Numbered from the stretch's first letter, positions 51,995 through 61,512 are shown. The stretch is DNA of 64,000 bases from an uncultured Eudoraea sp. (GCF_947258925.1 NZ_CAMYKG010000012.1:1-64000), one strand, 5' to 3'. Numbers and translations are program-made. The notes: a model not told the origin generated them from the letters alone.

Positions 51995-52480
51995 TCATTC
52001 AATTACATTTGATGACGCCACCTCTCGGTGAAGTCTCCAAATGCCATCTTTACCTTTTTTTAATATAGCCAAAAAGTTATCTTTCAATTCAACAACAATT
52101 CCTTCACTATTCGTGTAATATACATAACTAACACCAAAATCATATGCAACACTGTCTGATGCAATTATTGTTTCTTTTGGGAACATAATAATACTATCGT
52201 AGGGGAAAGGACCTTTATTTTTACTAATCTCATACATTTTACTCCAATCAGTGCTTCCGGGTGAAACAATCTTAACATCTTTTGTCACTATTTTTCCTAT
52301 GGTTTCACCATCAGCTTCTTTTACAGCTTTCATAAATGCCTGACGAGTTTCTTCTATTGACGCCAATTCGGCTTGAATATCAATAGTACTGGTATTGGAA
52401 GACTTCAGTTCCCCTTTGTTGCTCTTTTCGTTGCAGGAAACTAGAATCATGACAAAAAAAAGAATTATTGAACTTCTCAT
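51995..52480 (-). CDS. DUF4440/NTF2-like lipoprotein
   Basis: IEETRQAFMKAVKEADGETIGKIVTKDVKIVSPGS. Confidence 0.68.
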   Translation of the reverse strand: MRSSIILFFVMILVSCNEKSNKGELKSSNTSTIDIQAELASIEETRQAFMKAVKEADGETIGKIVTKDVKIVSPGSTDWSKMYEISKNKGPFPYDSIIMFPKETIIASDSVAYDFGVSYVYYTNSEGIVVELKDNFLAILKKGKDGIWRLHREVASSNVIE

Positions 52481-52513
52481 ATTTTAAAATATTTATTGTT
52501 ATTCAAAATTATT

Positions 52514-52648
52514 GCCAACGGTTTTGCCCATGTGTATGTAACAGGAAAATGGACGAGTATTTTCCGCTGACTCTCCTAATTTAGCAAAACGAGTTGAATT
52601 TTCGGTAGAAAATTCAGCTGTTATTGGACTTACATACTGTTGGTTATA
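52514..52648. repeat. structured intergenic element, cassette-boundary family
   Basis: GCCAACGGTTTTGCCCATGTGTATGTAA ... CTTACATACTGTTGGTTAT. Confidence 0.6.
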
Positions 52649-52683
52649 GGTTTTATTCTTTGTTTTAAGGGGCTGAATTAAAA

Positions 52684-52708
52684 AAAGGCTACCAAGTTGA
52701 TAGCCTTT
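52684..52708 (-). terminator. intrinsic terminator, stem AAAGGCTA/TAGCCTTT
   Basis: 8-bp stem with T-run on the minus strand, downstream of 52735-53163. Confidence 0.72.
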
Positions 52709-52734
52709 CTAATAATATATTTTTTAACGGCCAA

Positions 52735-53163
52735 TTAATCGCCAGCGCTTAAAGAGTAACTTCCGTCTCCATTAAATGAAGTAAGCGTAATCGTTACAGT
52801 CCAATTCCCGGGTTCGCCAGCTTGGGTAACACCATCAATAGAATCAGGTTCAGTTTCACCGTTAAGGTTTCTGTCAAGTACTACAGTTCCGTTAGCATCT
52901 GCAACTACAATTTGGAAAGTTCCGGAAGCTGTAGCAGTAATATCAGCATTATAGTCGGCAGTTGACAAGTTGTTTGTCCAATTGATTGTCCTTGAGCCAT
53001 TTCCACCATCGCCGGTAAAATCGCCTCCTATATCTCCATTAGGTCCTTCATTGACTGTTATATTAACCGCAGGACTATCGTCATCTGAACAAGAGGTAAA
53101 TGTTCCTATGAACAATACCATTGCAATAAAAATTGTAAGTAGTTTAAAATTTGAGGTTTTCAT
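52735..53163 (-). CDS. small lipoprotein, beta-rich, unknown function
   Basis: Lipobox TFTSCSDDD. Confidence 0.6.
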   Translation of the reverse strand: MKTSNFKLLTIFIAMVLFIGTFTSCSDDDSPAVNITVNEGPNGDIGGDFTGDGGNGSRTINWTNNLSTADYNADITATASGTFQIVVADANGTVVLDRNLNGETEPDSIDGVTQAGEPGNWTVTITLTSFNGDGSYSLSAGD

Positions 53164-53445
53164 TTTTATTAATTTTTATTATTCATTCTATTATAAAACA
53201 ATTACGTCGATAAAATTCCCGAACCGAAAACGTAATTATTTTAAATTTATTTTTAATGTGTTATTAGTCAATTCATAATATGTCAATAATTTTTATTCTT
53301 ATTACAGTCATCGGTCCTGGGTATGATACTGTGGATGTGTGGCCAAACCCCAGCGGACCAGATTTGTTCTAACTAAGATAGGAAACAAGCGCAAGTTTTA
53401 AGAAGTGATGTGTTATGGGCACAGTTGGCGTTTTGTATTTTCTTT

Positions 53446-53808
53446 TTAAATCCTTTGTCCAAATGTCAAGAGATTATTATCTGGATCAAGTACAGAAAAT
53501 TCCTTTTGTCCCCAAGGTTTGGTATCCAATTTACCATTCGGATGAATTTCAGTCTGTTTTGCCAATAATGATTTATAAAAGTCGTCAATTTTGTCGGTTC
53601 TGATATAAACTTGGCCATAATTCTCTTTGGGGTCAAGCTCCTTAAATTCAAAGAAATGAATTTCTATTTTATCTTTTTGAAGCATCAAATACCCCTGATA
53701 ATCTCCTATTTCTTTAAATCCCAATTTATTGATATAAAATTCACTAGTAACCTTTTTATCGCGCATTGGCAATTTCGGATTGATGTCTGTGAGCATATAA
53801 TTCCACAT
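53446..53808 (-). CDS. VOC/bleomycin-resistance-like protein
   Basis: NPKLPMRDKKVTSEFYINKLGFKEIGDYQGYLMLQKDKIEIHFFEF. Confidence 0.85.
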   Translation of the reverse strand: MWNYMLTDINPKLPMRDKKVTSEFYINKLGFKEIGDYQGYLMLQKDKIEIHFFEFKELDPKENYGQVYIRTDKIDDFYKSLLAKQTEIHPNGKLDTKPWGQKEFSVLDPDNNLLTFGQRI

Positions 53809-53861
53809 TTAGATTTTTAATCCACTTTAATTGTGTTTTAGTTTAGGCTTTCTATTTTTCA

Positions 53862-54275
53862 TTATACCCATGGATTGTATGAACCAAAATTCCATATGTA
53901 CCCCTCTGGATCTTGACAACTATATCCACGACCACCATAGTCCTCGTCTTTTATATCTAATACTATTCTAGCTCCGGCTGCAATTGCCCTACTATAATGG
54001 TCATCGATTTCTTCAACTATGATATACGGGGTTTGCGTATTAATTCCATTTAGGTCTTTTGGTGTCTTGACGAATTTGCCGTATTCGTTGTCATCTTCAG
54101 ACCCTAACATGACCATAGCATTACCAAAATTTAACTGTGCATGAGCGATAGTTTCATTTTCACCTGGTACAACCAAATGCTTTTCAAATCCGAAAGCATT
54201 ACATAGCCACTCAATCGCTGCTGGAGCATCTTTGTATCTCATGGTTGGAATTATAACAGATCCGTTTTGTTTCAT
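53862..54275 (-). CDS. VOC (PhnB/glyoxalase-like) protein
   Basis: IPTMRYKDAPAAIEWLCNAFGFEKHLVV ... SCQDPEGYIWNFGSYNPW. Confidence 0.9.
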   Translation of the reverse strand: MKQNGSVIIPTMRYKDAPAAIEWLCNAFGFEKHLVVPGENETIAHAQLNFGNAMVMLGSEDDNEYGKFVKTPKDLNGINTQTPYIIVEEIDDHYSRAIAAGARIVLDIKDEDYGGRGYSCQDPEGYIWNFGSYNPWV

Positions 54276-54305
54276 TGAATTTTTAATTTGTTATTTTTTT
54301 GTGGC

Positions 54306-54356
54306 TTAAACGGTTGGTATAAGGCGCGTTTTAATGCGCTTTATACATTGTTGGCT
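54306..54356. repeat. compact structured intergenic element, cassette-boundary family
   Basis: TTAAACGGTTG-GTATAAGGCGC-gttttaat-GCGCTTTATAC-ATTGTTGGC: 11-bp stem (one G-U) starting at the stop codon of the Fic gene. Confidence 0.75.
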
Positions 54357-54953
54357 TTAGTTTTTTGCAAATTCTATTAGTGGTTTCACAATTCCATTAT
54401 CAGCTTTTCTCAAAGCGTTTATATACTCTTTTCTTGTTTCATCCGCTTTAACCATATTTGATTGATGCCAAGTAAATATCTCTTTTTGAAAAATAGACTC
54501 CATGATTATATCGGCCATCATTCTGGAATGTCTTCCGTTACCATTTGGAAAACAGTGAATTGAAACTATTCGATGTTTGAATCTAATAGCAATTTCATCT
54601 GGTGAATATGTCTTGTTTTCAATCCAATATTTTGTATCGTCCAATAAGTTCTTCAATTCAATTCCGATTAGTGTCCATTTGATGCCGATATTTTTTTCTG
54701 ACTTACGGAATTCTCCAGCCCACTTCCATACTTCACTATACATTCTTTTGTGCAAGTCTCTTACAAACTTTTCGGTTAATATTTTCTCAGGTTTTAAATT
54801 AGCTCGCATAGTCCATTCTACAGCTTTTTCAATGTTTAACTGTTCAAATTCATCCAGTTCTTCTTGAGTTGTTAACGACTTAATTTTTAGACCTTCTTTT
54901 TCTTCTTCATCTAAAGGGGTTTGTCCTTCTTCATATTTTAGTTCTAATCCCAT
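54357..54953 (-). CDS. mobile mystery protein B (Fic/DOC domain)
   Basis: Fic motif HCFPNGNGRHSRM; KFVRDLHKRMYSEVWKWAGEFRKSEKNIG; partner of adjacent HTH gene. Confidence 0.92.
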   Translation of the reverse strand: MGLELKYEEGQTPLDEEEKEGLKIKSLTTQEELDEFEQLNIEKAVEWTMRANLKPEKILTEKFVRDLHKRMYSEVWKWAGEFRKSEKNIGIKWTLIGIELKNLLDDTKYWIENKTYSPDEIAIRFKHRIVSIHCFPNGNGRHSRMMADIIMESIFQKEIFTWHQSNMVKADETRKEYINALRKADNGIVKPLIEFAKN

Positions 54954-55405
54954 AAAGACTTTCTTACCTCTCTTTTTATTTCGTTTGCAAGGTCCTTAAT
55001 TGTATCATTAATCTTTTCATCTCCAATTCCTTGGTCCTCCAATTTCATATTTTGATTGGTCCTTAATACTATTTTTTGTGCCAACTTTTCAGCTTTCATT
55101 TGTATCAAATCGTCAATTGTTCCTTCCTTCGGGACCAGTGAATAGACAAATTTCATATCCATGGCAGCAGCAACTTCCCTCATTGTGTTTATTGTAATCG
55201 TCCCGTTTGCCTCGCTCTCCTCAATTTTTTTAACTCCTTGACGAGTTATGTTCAACTTGCTGCCAAGTTGTGCCATTGTCATATTTAATGTAGTCCGGAT
55301 TGTATTTATCCATCCTCTTTCTGGGACCAGGACCATTTTTGTTTTAAGAAATGGTTTTAATTTTTGGTCCAGTTGTTCAATCATTAATTTCCGCTTATTT
55401 CTCAC
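54944..55405 (-). CDS. mobile mystery protein A (HTH-XRE regulator)
   Basis: RGWINTIRTTLNMTMAQLGSKLNITRQGVKKIEESEANGTITINTMREVAAAMDMKFVYSLVP; overlaps the Fic gene start. Confidence 0.92.
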   Translation of the reverse strand: MRNKRKLMIEQLDQKLKPFLKTKMVLVPERGWINTIRTTLNMTMAQLGSKLNITRQGVKKIEESEANGTITINTMREVAAAMDMKFVYSLVPKEGTIDDLIQMKAEKLAQKIVLRTNQNMKLEDQGIGDEKINDTIKDLANEIKREVRKSLWD

Positions 55406-55442
55406 TTTTACGATGATTTCAGTTTGTAGTAATATGGGTTAT

Positions 55443-55556
55443 GTAAACTATTGAGTTTACAAAAATATAAAAAAGTAAACTTATAGGTTGACAAATAATA
55501 AAAAAAGTAAACTTATAGGTTGACAAATTGAAGTTAAAGTAAACACTTAGGTTTAC
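55443..55556. promoter_or_regulatory. four-copy operator array GTAAAC-N6-GTTKAC with exact 32-bp period
   Basis: Copies at 55443-55460, 55475-55492, 55507-55524, 55539-55556, upstream of the mobile mystery protein A start. Confidence 0.88.
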
Positions 55557-55580
55557 TTCGTTAGGTCTTTTAAAAATAAA

Positions 55581-55710
55581 GCCAACGTGTTTGTATAAGA
55601 ATAGCACCCGACTGCATGGTATATTCCTGTCAAGGTACAGGAAAGTTAATATGGACTAAAGCTCTTGAATTCACTACTTCCCTGGCTATTATTTTTATAC
55701 ATTGTTAACG
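55581..55710. repeat. structured intergenic element, cassette-boundary family
   Basis: GCCAACGTGTTTGTATAAGAATAG ... CTATTATTTTTATACATTGTTAACG. Confidence 0.65.
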
Positions 55711-55771
55711 ATAGTTTTAATATCATTATTTAAATTTATCTTTATGCCCTGGCAAAAAAAGGATTTTATAA

Positions 55772-56878
55772 TTATTCATTATAAGTTTTAAAATCCTCCA
55801 AGTGTTGTGCCGCTTCTTCCAAATCCATAATGAAAAAGCCGAAACCAACACCCGCTTCCTGCTCGGCTTTTCCGATTTGAAAACAGAGGTATTTTCCATT
55901 GTCTGAAACCACACCTTGATTTGCTTTATATCCCCTATAATCAGTAAAATATGTCAATCGTTGCATTTCCCCGGAACCGTCCAATTTCAATTTGTATAGA
56001 TCAAGTAATGGCCAGGCAGTTTGTTTACTGGGTGCATGTTCAACGCAGGTATATAGACCGTCTGGAAATATGCCTTCTGGTTCATCATAACAGCATGGGG
56101 AACTAGTGATAGGCTGAAATTCTCCGCTTTCGCTATCTACCATGTAAACATCAGTATTGTTGCCATTTTCGATGGTATAAACAGCAAAGGTTACTTTTAC
56201 ATCTTCGGGTGGAACGAGGTTTTGAGTTTCAAGGCTTGAATTACCCAATGAAAAAGGCAATCGCTTGGAATCGAAAATCACCCGCTCATTGCTCAATCTT
56301 GGTATTCCCTCTTCGTAAATTATCTCTGCCATTAATAACTTTGCCCTGTTTTTCCCTAACTCAGGTAATTGACGATCACGATGAGTCCAAGCTATTCTCA
56401 TCCCACTTCTGGAAACAGCTGGTCCCTCTGCGCAGAGTGTATTTAGAGGAACCGGTTCTTTCTTACAGCTTTTATCCATAACCGACAACCAACAAAGGTC
56501 ACGCGCTTTGTCCCTTTCTTCAATATCAGTTGGATCAAAGGGTGCGATTGGACCGGAAAGTAGAATGTCGCCATTAGATAAATACATGGCTCTCGTAAAA
56601 CCGTAATGATTAAAATGTCTGGTTTTTGGACGTATAATTCCGGTTGCTACTTCCAATTCATATACTTCACCCATTGGTTTATCAACAAATAATATAAACC
56701 GGCTATCATGCGACCAATCGGGGCGTTCTCCAAAACCACATGCAAGTTTGATGTATGGCGGCAAATGATCTGCCGGATGAGCATTAATAAAACCAGATTG
56801 TGTTTTTTCACTGTCTTGTCCAAATGCAGCTACTGCATAAAACAAAATGTACAAAAAAAGAAATTGTTGTTGTTTCAT
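55772..56878 (-). CDS. exported TolB/PD40-type beta-propeller protein
   Basis: GERPDWSHDSRFILFVDKPMGEVYELEVATG, PAVSRSGMRIAWTHRD. Confidence 0.7.
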   Translation of the reverse strand: MKQQQFLFLYILFYAVAAFGQDSEKTQSGFINAHPADHLPPYIKLACGFGERPDWSHDSRFILFVDKPMGEVYELEVATGIIRPKTRHFNHYGFTRAMYLSNGDILLSGPIAPFDPTDIEERDKARDLCWLSVMDKSCKKEPVPLNTLCAEGPAVSRSGMRIAWTHRDRQLPELGKNRAKLLMAEIIYEEGIPRLSNERVIFDSKRLPFSLGNSSLETQNLVPPEDVKVTFAVYTIENGNNTDVYMVDSESGEFQPITSSPCCYDEPEGIFPDGLYTCVEHAPSKQTAWPLLDLYKLKLDGSGEMQRLTYFTDYRGYKANQGVVSDNGKYLCFQIGKAEQEAGVGFGFFIMDLEEAAQHLEDFKTYNE

Positions 56879-56925
56879 CTTATAAGTTCTATTTAGATTT
56901 AATGATGTTGTATTCCTAAATTACC

Positions 56926-57107
56926 GCTAACGTCTAGGCTATGAGTTGTTGCGTGTCCCGATAACTATCGGGATAGCACTTAACTTTGCAAGCCTGCCTG
57001 CCGGCATGCAGGTACACACAAACCGAAAATTCCAATGGAATTTTCAGAATAGGCGAGAACAAGTAACCTTTCCGCCTATGGCGGATTACTTATAGCCATT
57101 GTTTGCA
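56926..57107. repeat. structured intergenic element, cassette-boundary family, with internal TCCCGATA-AC-TATCGGGA
   Basis: GCTAACGTCTAGGCTATGAGT ... CTTATAGCCATTGTTTGC; inner palindrome 56956-56973. Confidence 0.6.
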
Positions 57108-57114
57108 TTAGTAT

Positions 57115-58473
57115 TTATTTATCAATATTTTTCAAGTCAATAATCAAGCGTTCTGTCCCCAGGGCAGATTTTGTCTTTTGATACATAAAAGAATCCTTGT
57201 TATAGCCTAAAATAAGGTCCGCTGCGATTAGGCCATAGGCCAATGACCCTTTCGCACCAATGCCAGACATCCCTCCAACCAAAACAAAACTTGAATCAAT
57301 ATTCACTTTATTTTCTATTGCGTTACTCACGTAAGGTATTTCAGATTCTGTTAGCGAATAAACACAAGAATACCCTTTAACAAATTCCAAATCAGACGCT
57401 ATTATTGGCAAATCAAGTTTTTGCATATAGTCTACAGTATTTTCTTTGCTCCACTGAATTTCTTGCTCGGTTAACTTTATTGACCATACTTCATCTAAAT
57501 CCTTTATTTCTGTCCTTAAAAAATGTCCTCCAACTTTTAATAACGGTCTTTGGTCATTGTCAAATTTCTCAATCATGGAATAAAATATTTCTGAATTCAG
57601 ATATGCAACTGGGTAAGACGTGATAAATCTATTTTTTTGTTCAGCGGTCAACATATCATACTTTTCTGGATTTATTTTCAAAAAAGAAAGAAACAGTCTT
57701 TTAGGACTTATTAAATTTCTAAAGTAGGGTGCCACATCTTTTACTAAAACTCCATTATAAGGTCCGGCGGCAGCGACTATTTTTTTGCTCAGTATGGTTT
57801 TACTTATTCCTGTTTTTGTATCGTTAATTGTAATCTTATAAAGCCCATCTTCTTTTTTCAAATCCGTTACTTTTTGATTGTATTGAACTCGGTTGCCAGA
57901 TTTTCTAATTCCCTGATGTAGTTTCCCAATTAGTTTTTTGGGATTGAGTGTTCCCGAATACTGTTTATATTCACGAATAACCATTGTAGTATCTGAAATT
58001 TTCATTCCAAATTTTTCTTTGGCTGCTACTGAGTTTGGGGCATATTCATAATTATCAGCCTGCCCATCTAACAATTCTTCAACTTCATTTAATTGAGATT
58101 TAGAATAGATATAAGTTACTGGTGAAGTTCTGTAAATATCTTCCATAGAGTGAAGTATCTCTGTTTCTCCTTCATTTAAGTAATCAATCAAATCCTTTGT
58201 TTCTTTTACAGAGGTTTGTTGCAGAAATGAAAAGATATCTTCATTTGGCCCAAGACTTCTAGAAATTCGTGCTTCGCCAAAGCTTGAGCCAAAAGTGTAA
58301 ACTGAGTCTTGTAGCTCAATCAATAAAACATTTTGCTCATATTTCGAAATCTCCCATGCCGTTGAACTTCCCATTAGACCACCACCAATAACAACAATAT
58401 CCTCTATCTTATCAGAAGTTTGACAGGATATTAAATTCAATGCAATGACTGTTATTAAGATTAGGTTTCTCAT
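57115..58473 (-). CDS. FAD-dependent oxidoreductase (sarcosine/N-methyltryptophan oxidase-like) with lipoprotein signal
   Basis: LNLISCQTS lipobox then DIVVIGGGLMGSSTAWEISKYEQNVLLIEL. Confidence 0.85.
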   Translation of the reverse strand: MRNLILITVIALNLISCQTSDKIEDIVVIGGGLMGSSTAWEISKYEQNVLLIELQDSVYTFGSSFGEARISRSLGPNEDIFSFLQQTSVKETKDLIDYLNEGETEILHSMEDIYRTSPVTYIYSKSQLNEVEELLDGQADNYEYAPNSVAAKEKFGMKISDTTMVIREYKQYSGTLNPKKLIGKLHQGIRKSGNRVQYNQKVTDLKKEDGLYKITINDTKTGISKTILSKKIVAAAGPYNGVLVKDVAPYFRNLISPKRLFLSFLKINPEKYDMLTAEQKNRFITSYPVAYLNSEIFYSMIEKFDNDQRPLLKVGGHFLRTEIKDLDEVWSIKLTEQEIQWSKENTVDYMQKLDLPIIASDLEFVKGYSCVYSLTESEIPYVSNAIENKVNIDSSFVLVGGMSGIGAKGSLAYGLIAADLILGYNKDSFMYQKTKSALGTERLIIDLKNIDK

Positions 58474-58487
58474 TTTCTTATATTAAT

Positions 58488-58592
58488 GCCAGCGTGTTGA
58501 TTTATTAACCCTAATGTAGGGATTTTTTGAATGCGTGGCTTAGGGTAGGGATGAACCTGTCCGCCTTTGGAGGATAATGGGCGTTGTTGGCA
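58488..58592. repeat. structured intergenic element, cassette-boundary family
   Basis: GCCAGCGTGTTGATTTATTAACCC ... GGGCGTTGTTGGCAAT. Confidence 0.5.
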
Positions 58593-58611
58593 ATAGTATT
58601 TCTTTTTTTAA

Positions 58612-58993
58612 TTATAGAATACTATTCAAGTCTTGTCGGCCGACAATTGTCATAATTTCTACAACATCTTCATTTATCCTACAGTATATACTGTCCGAAC
58701 CACACACACATCTTCGATATCCATTTTTTATAAAATCCACTGATTCGAAAGAAAATGGTCTTTGGGCGATTATATCAAAGTATATGAAAAATGAGTCGAA
58801 ATATTTGTCCGCTTGGGCCATTCCAAATTTTTTCCAATTTGGCCCTAATCCAGTCAATTTGGACTTGCTGACTTCTCGCCTGCCTTATTAAATCGTTTAC
58901 AAGTTCGCTCTTACTTGAGTATTCCTGCTTGTCTACTTGTGATTTTAACCATTCATCATTTGGTTTTGTAAAAGATATGCTCTGTCGTGCCAT
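58612..58993 (-). pseudogene. decayed parDE toxin-antitoxin pair joined by an internal deletion
   Basis: ParD-like MARQSISFTKPNDEWLKSQVDKQEYSSKSELVNDLIRQARSQQVQIDWIRAKLEK (start 58993) runs directly into out-of-frame ParE-like KKFGMAQADKYFDSFFIYFDIIAQRPF...RRCVCGSDSIYCRINEDVVEIMTIVGRQDL. Confidence 0.72.
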
Positions 58994-59002
58994 GAAATAT
59001 AG

Positions 59003-59024
59003 TTTGGTGCTAAAATACACCAAA
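59003..59024. promoter_or_regulatory. inverted repeat TTTGGTG-N8-CACCAAA upstream of the parD remnant
   Basis: 7-bp perfect arms 10-31 bp upstream of the parD ATG. Confidence 0.5.
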
Positions 59025-59056
59025 AACGAATCAAATACAATTTTTTTTATATTATT

Positions 59057-59187
59057 GCCTAACAGTCTTGTATATAAAAAGTAGCGGATTTTTTGCACGA
59101 ACTTTTCGGAAAACAATATACTTAATTAAAAGCAAAAGCGGTTCAGATTTGCACCTAAACCGCTATTTTTTAAATACGTTGTTACCC
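59057..59187. repeat. structured intergenic element, cassette-boundary family, with canonical GCCTAAC end
   Basis: GCCTAACAGTCTTGTATATAA ... TAAATACGTTGTTACCC; inner AAAAGCGGTTCAGATTTGCACCTAAACCGCTATTTTTTAA hairpin. Confidence 0.6.
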
Positions 59188-59291
59188 ACTGGCTTTTTTC
59201 ATTCAGCTTGGTTTTCAGCGTTGGCAAAGACATGCTCTTTTGCAATTTTTGGCGAAGCGTTGGCTGGTGCTAATAGCATATGTGTATGGCT

Positions 59292-60338
59292 TTAAGCCAT
59301 GGCTTTTCCGTAATATTTTTTCCGCAACCAAAAGGAAACTCGAACTAATAAAATCAAAGCTGGCACTTCAACTAAAGGACCAATTACTCCTGCAAATGCT
59401 TGTCCTGAATTCAGTCCAAAAACTGCAATTGCAACTGCAATCGCTAACTCAAAATTATTTCCTGCTGCTGTAAATGCAACTGAAGCTGTTTTGTCATATT
59501 CTGCTCCCGTTGCTTTGGTGACGAAAAATCCAATGATAAACATTAATGCAAAATAGATAAGCAGAGGAACAGCAATAATCAGAACGTCCATTGGAATTTC
59601 AACAATCAATTCTCCCTTAAGAGAGAACATAACTACAATGGTAAACAAAAGTGCAATTAAGGTTATTGGAGAGATTGTCGGAATAAATTTATTTGTGTAC
59701 CAATCTTCGCCTTTTAGTTTCACTAAAATTAGTCTGCTCAATATTCCCATTACAAAAGGAATACCTAAATAAATGGCCACACTTTCTGCAATCGTTCCGA
59801 TTGAAATATCTACAATAGCCCCTTCAAATCCGAAATAGGGTGGAAGAACAGTTATAAAAACCCAGGCATAAAAGCTGTAAGCAAACACTTGAAATATGCT
59901 ATTCAAGGCAACTAAACCTGCACCATATTCGCTGCTTCCTTCTGCGAGGTCGTTCCAAACCAGGACCATTGCAATACAACGAGCCAAACCAATTAAAATA
60001 AGTCCGACCATATATTCTGGATAATCTCGTAAAAATGTAATTGCCAAAACAAACATTAAAACAGGACCAATTATCCAATTTAAAATAAGTGAAATAGAAA
60101 GGATTTTTGTGTTTCTAAAAACTTTTGGTAATAAGGAATAATTGACTTTTGCCAAAGGTGGATACATCATTAAAATCAAACCGATTGCAATCGGAATGTT
60201 TGTAGTTCCGCTACTAAATGAGTTTATAATATTTGGGAATGTTGGAATAAAATAACCAAGACTAACTCCAAAAGTCATAGCAACAAATATCCAAAGCGTT
60301 AGATTTCTGTCAAGAAAACTTAATTTTTTTGAAGCCAT
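59292..60338 (-). CDS. acr3: ACR3-family arsenite efflux transporter
   Basis: [59 protein letters not shown]. Confidence 0.95.
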   Translation of the reverse strand: MASKKLSFLDRNLTLWIFVAMTFGVSLGYFIPTFPNIINSFSSGTTNIPIAIGLILMMYPPLAKVNYSLLPKVFRNTKILSISLILNWIIGPVLMFVLAITFLRDYPEYMVGLILIGLARCIAMVLVWNDLAEGSSEYGAGLVALNSIFQVFAYSFYAWVFITVLPPYFGFEGAIVDISIGTIAESVAIYLGIPFVMGILSRLILVKLKGEDWYTNKFIPTISPITLIALLFTIVVMFSLKGELIVEIPMDVLIIAVPLLIYFALMFIIGFFVTKATGAEYDKTASVAFTAAGNNFELAIAVAIAVFGLNSGQAFAGVIGPLVEVPALILLVRVSFWLRKKYYGKAMA

Positions 60339-60341
60339 TTT

Positions 60342-61034
60342 TTATGAATTTATTTGAGAGAAAACGTAAAACATTTCAGTTGCGATTTGCAGACTTCTTT
60401 CTTTGTATTTTTCTGCCTGCTGTGGTGTGTTGTCAAATGCTTTTGGGTCTTCAAAAGTTATCGGAATACGTTTTTCAGCCCCTGGAACAAATGGGCAAGC
60501 TTCGTTTGCCGAATCGCAAGTCATAATTGCCGCAAATTCAGATTTTGGGTTAAAATCGTCATCTAATTTTTTTGAAAATCCAATTATTGGATGCTCGTTG
60601 TCAGCATATTTAATGCTGTAAACAGGATTATCGTTTTTTGAAATGGTGTTTATTTGAAACCCTGAATTTTGCAAAGTTACTGCAACCAATGGAAAAAGTG
60701 CTGTTGCCTCTGTTCCGCCTGAATAACAAAATACGTTTTTAATATTGAAGTAGTTTGCCATTGTTTGTGCCCAAACTTGCGATAAATGACTTCTTCTTGA
60801 ATTGTGAGTACAAATGAAATTGATACGGATTTCTTGGTTTTCGGAAACCTTCGACTGAATAAAATCCGTTAGCTGTTGTAAAACTTCTTTTCGCTCGTTT
60901 GAAATTGTTTGATAATTTAATTCTTTGATTAAATTTTCTATTTCTAAAAATAGAGTTGGTTTTGATGTTGTCATTTTTTGTAAAATTAAAATGGTTTTAG
61001 CAACAGTTTCCATCAGGTGAACAACAAGGTTCAT
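60342..61034 (-). CDS. arsenate reductase / low-MW protein-tyrosine-phosphatase-like protein
   Basis: INFICTHNSRRSHLSQVWAQTMANYF; MTCDSANEACPFVPGAEKRIPITFEDPKAFD. Confidence 0.9.
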   Translation of the reverse strand: MNLVVHLMETVAKTILILQKMTTSKPTLFLEIENLIKELNYQTISNERKEVLQQLTDFIQSKVSENQEIRINFICTHNSRRSHLSQVWAQTMANYFNIKNVFCYSGGTEATALFPLVAVTLQNSGFQINTISKNDNPVYSIKYADNEHPIIGFSKKLDDDFNPKSEFAAIMTCDSANEACPFVPGAEKRIPITFEDPKAFDNTPQQAEKYKERSLQIATEMFYVFSQINS

Positions 61035-61464
61035 CAGTTAAAGTTGATAATTTTACTTTAGTTTTTTCTACCGGAATTCCGCATTTGCCTTTTGCTAAAC
61101 AGTCTGTTTGTTTTTTGGTTAGCAAGAAATGTTGTCCATCAAAATCAAGACCGAATTTCCCAATCGTATCTGCTTGATATTCTACTTCGATTTCTAAATC
61201 TCCTATTTTTAAAACTTTTGCAGAAAGTTCAATGATGTTTAATAACTTTTCTGGATGCAATCTGTGGTCATAGTCGTTTGCATTCCAAAGTTGGAAGTTT
61301 ACGACTTCTTCATTTCTTTCAGTTCCGCCACAATCGATAAAGTGTTTTGTGATTTTACCAACTTCTGTAACATGAAAGTGATTAGGTACTAAATCTCCGT
61401 TTGGTAATTGAAAACTTATAGTTTCCATTTCTTTTAATACTGATTTTGCATGTGATAATTTCAT
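60997..61464 (-). CDS. DUF6428 family protein with Cys-rich tail
   Basis: VPNHFHVTEVGKITKHFIDCGGTERNEEVVNFQLW; C-terminus DEPCCSPDGNCC. Confidence 0.85.
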   Translation of the reverse strand: MKLSHAKSVLKEMETISFQLPNGDLVPNHFHVTEVGKITKHFIDCGGTERNEEVVNFQLWNANDYDHRLHPEKLLNIIELSAKVLKIGDLEIEVEYQADTIGKFGLDFDGQHFLLTKKQTDCLAKGKCGIPVEKTKVKLSTLTDEPCCSPDGNCC

Positions 61465-61512
61465 AAGACTATTTGTATATTGCGATAATAGGATTAATTA
61501 ATTCAAATTTTT

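Noticed and set aside
59068-59295. + strand 75-aa ORF
   Set aside because: Lies within repeat/element sequence between the parDE remnant and acr3; no protein-like features
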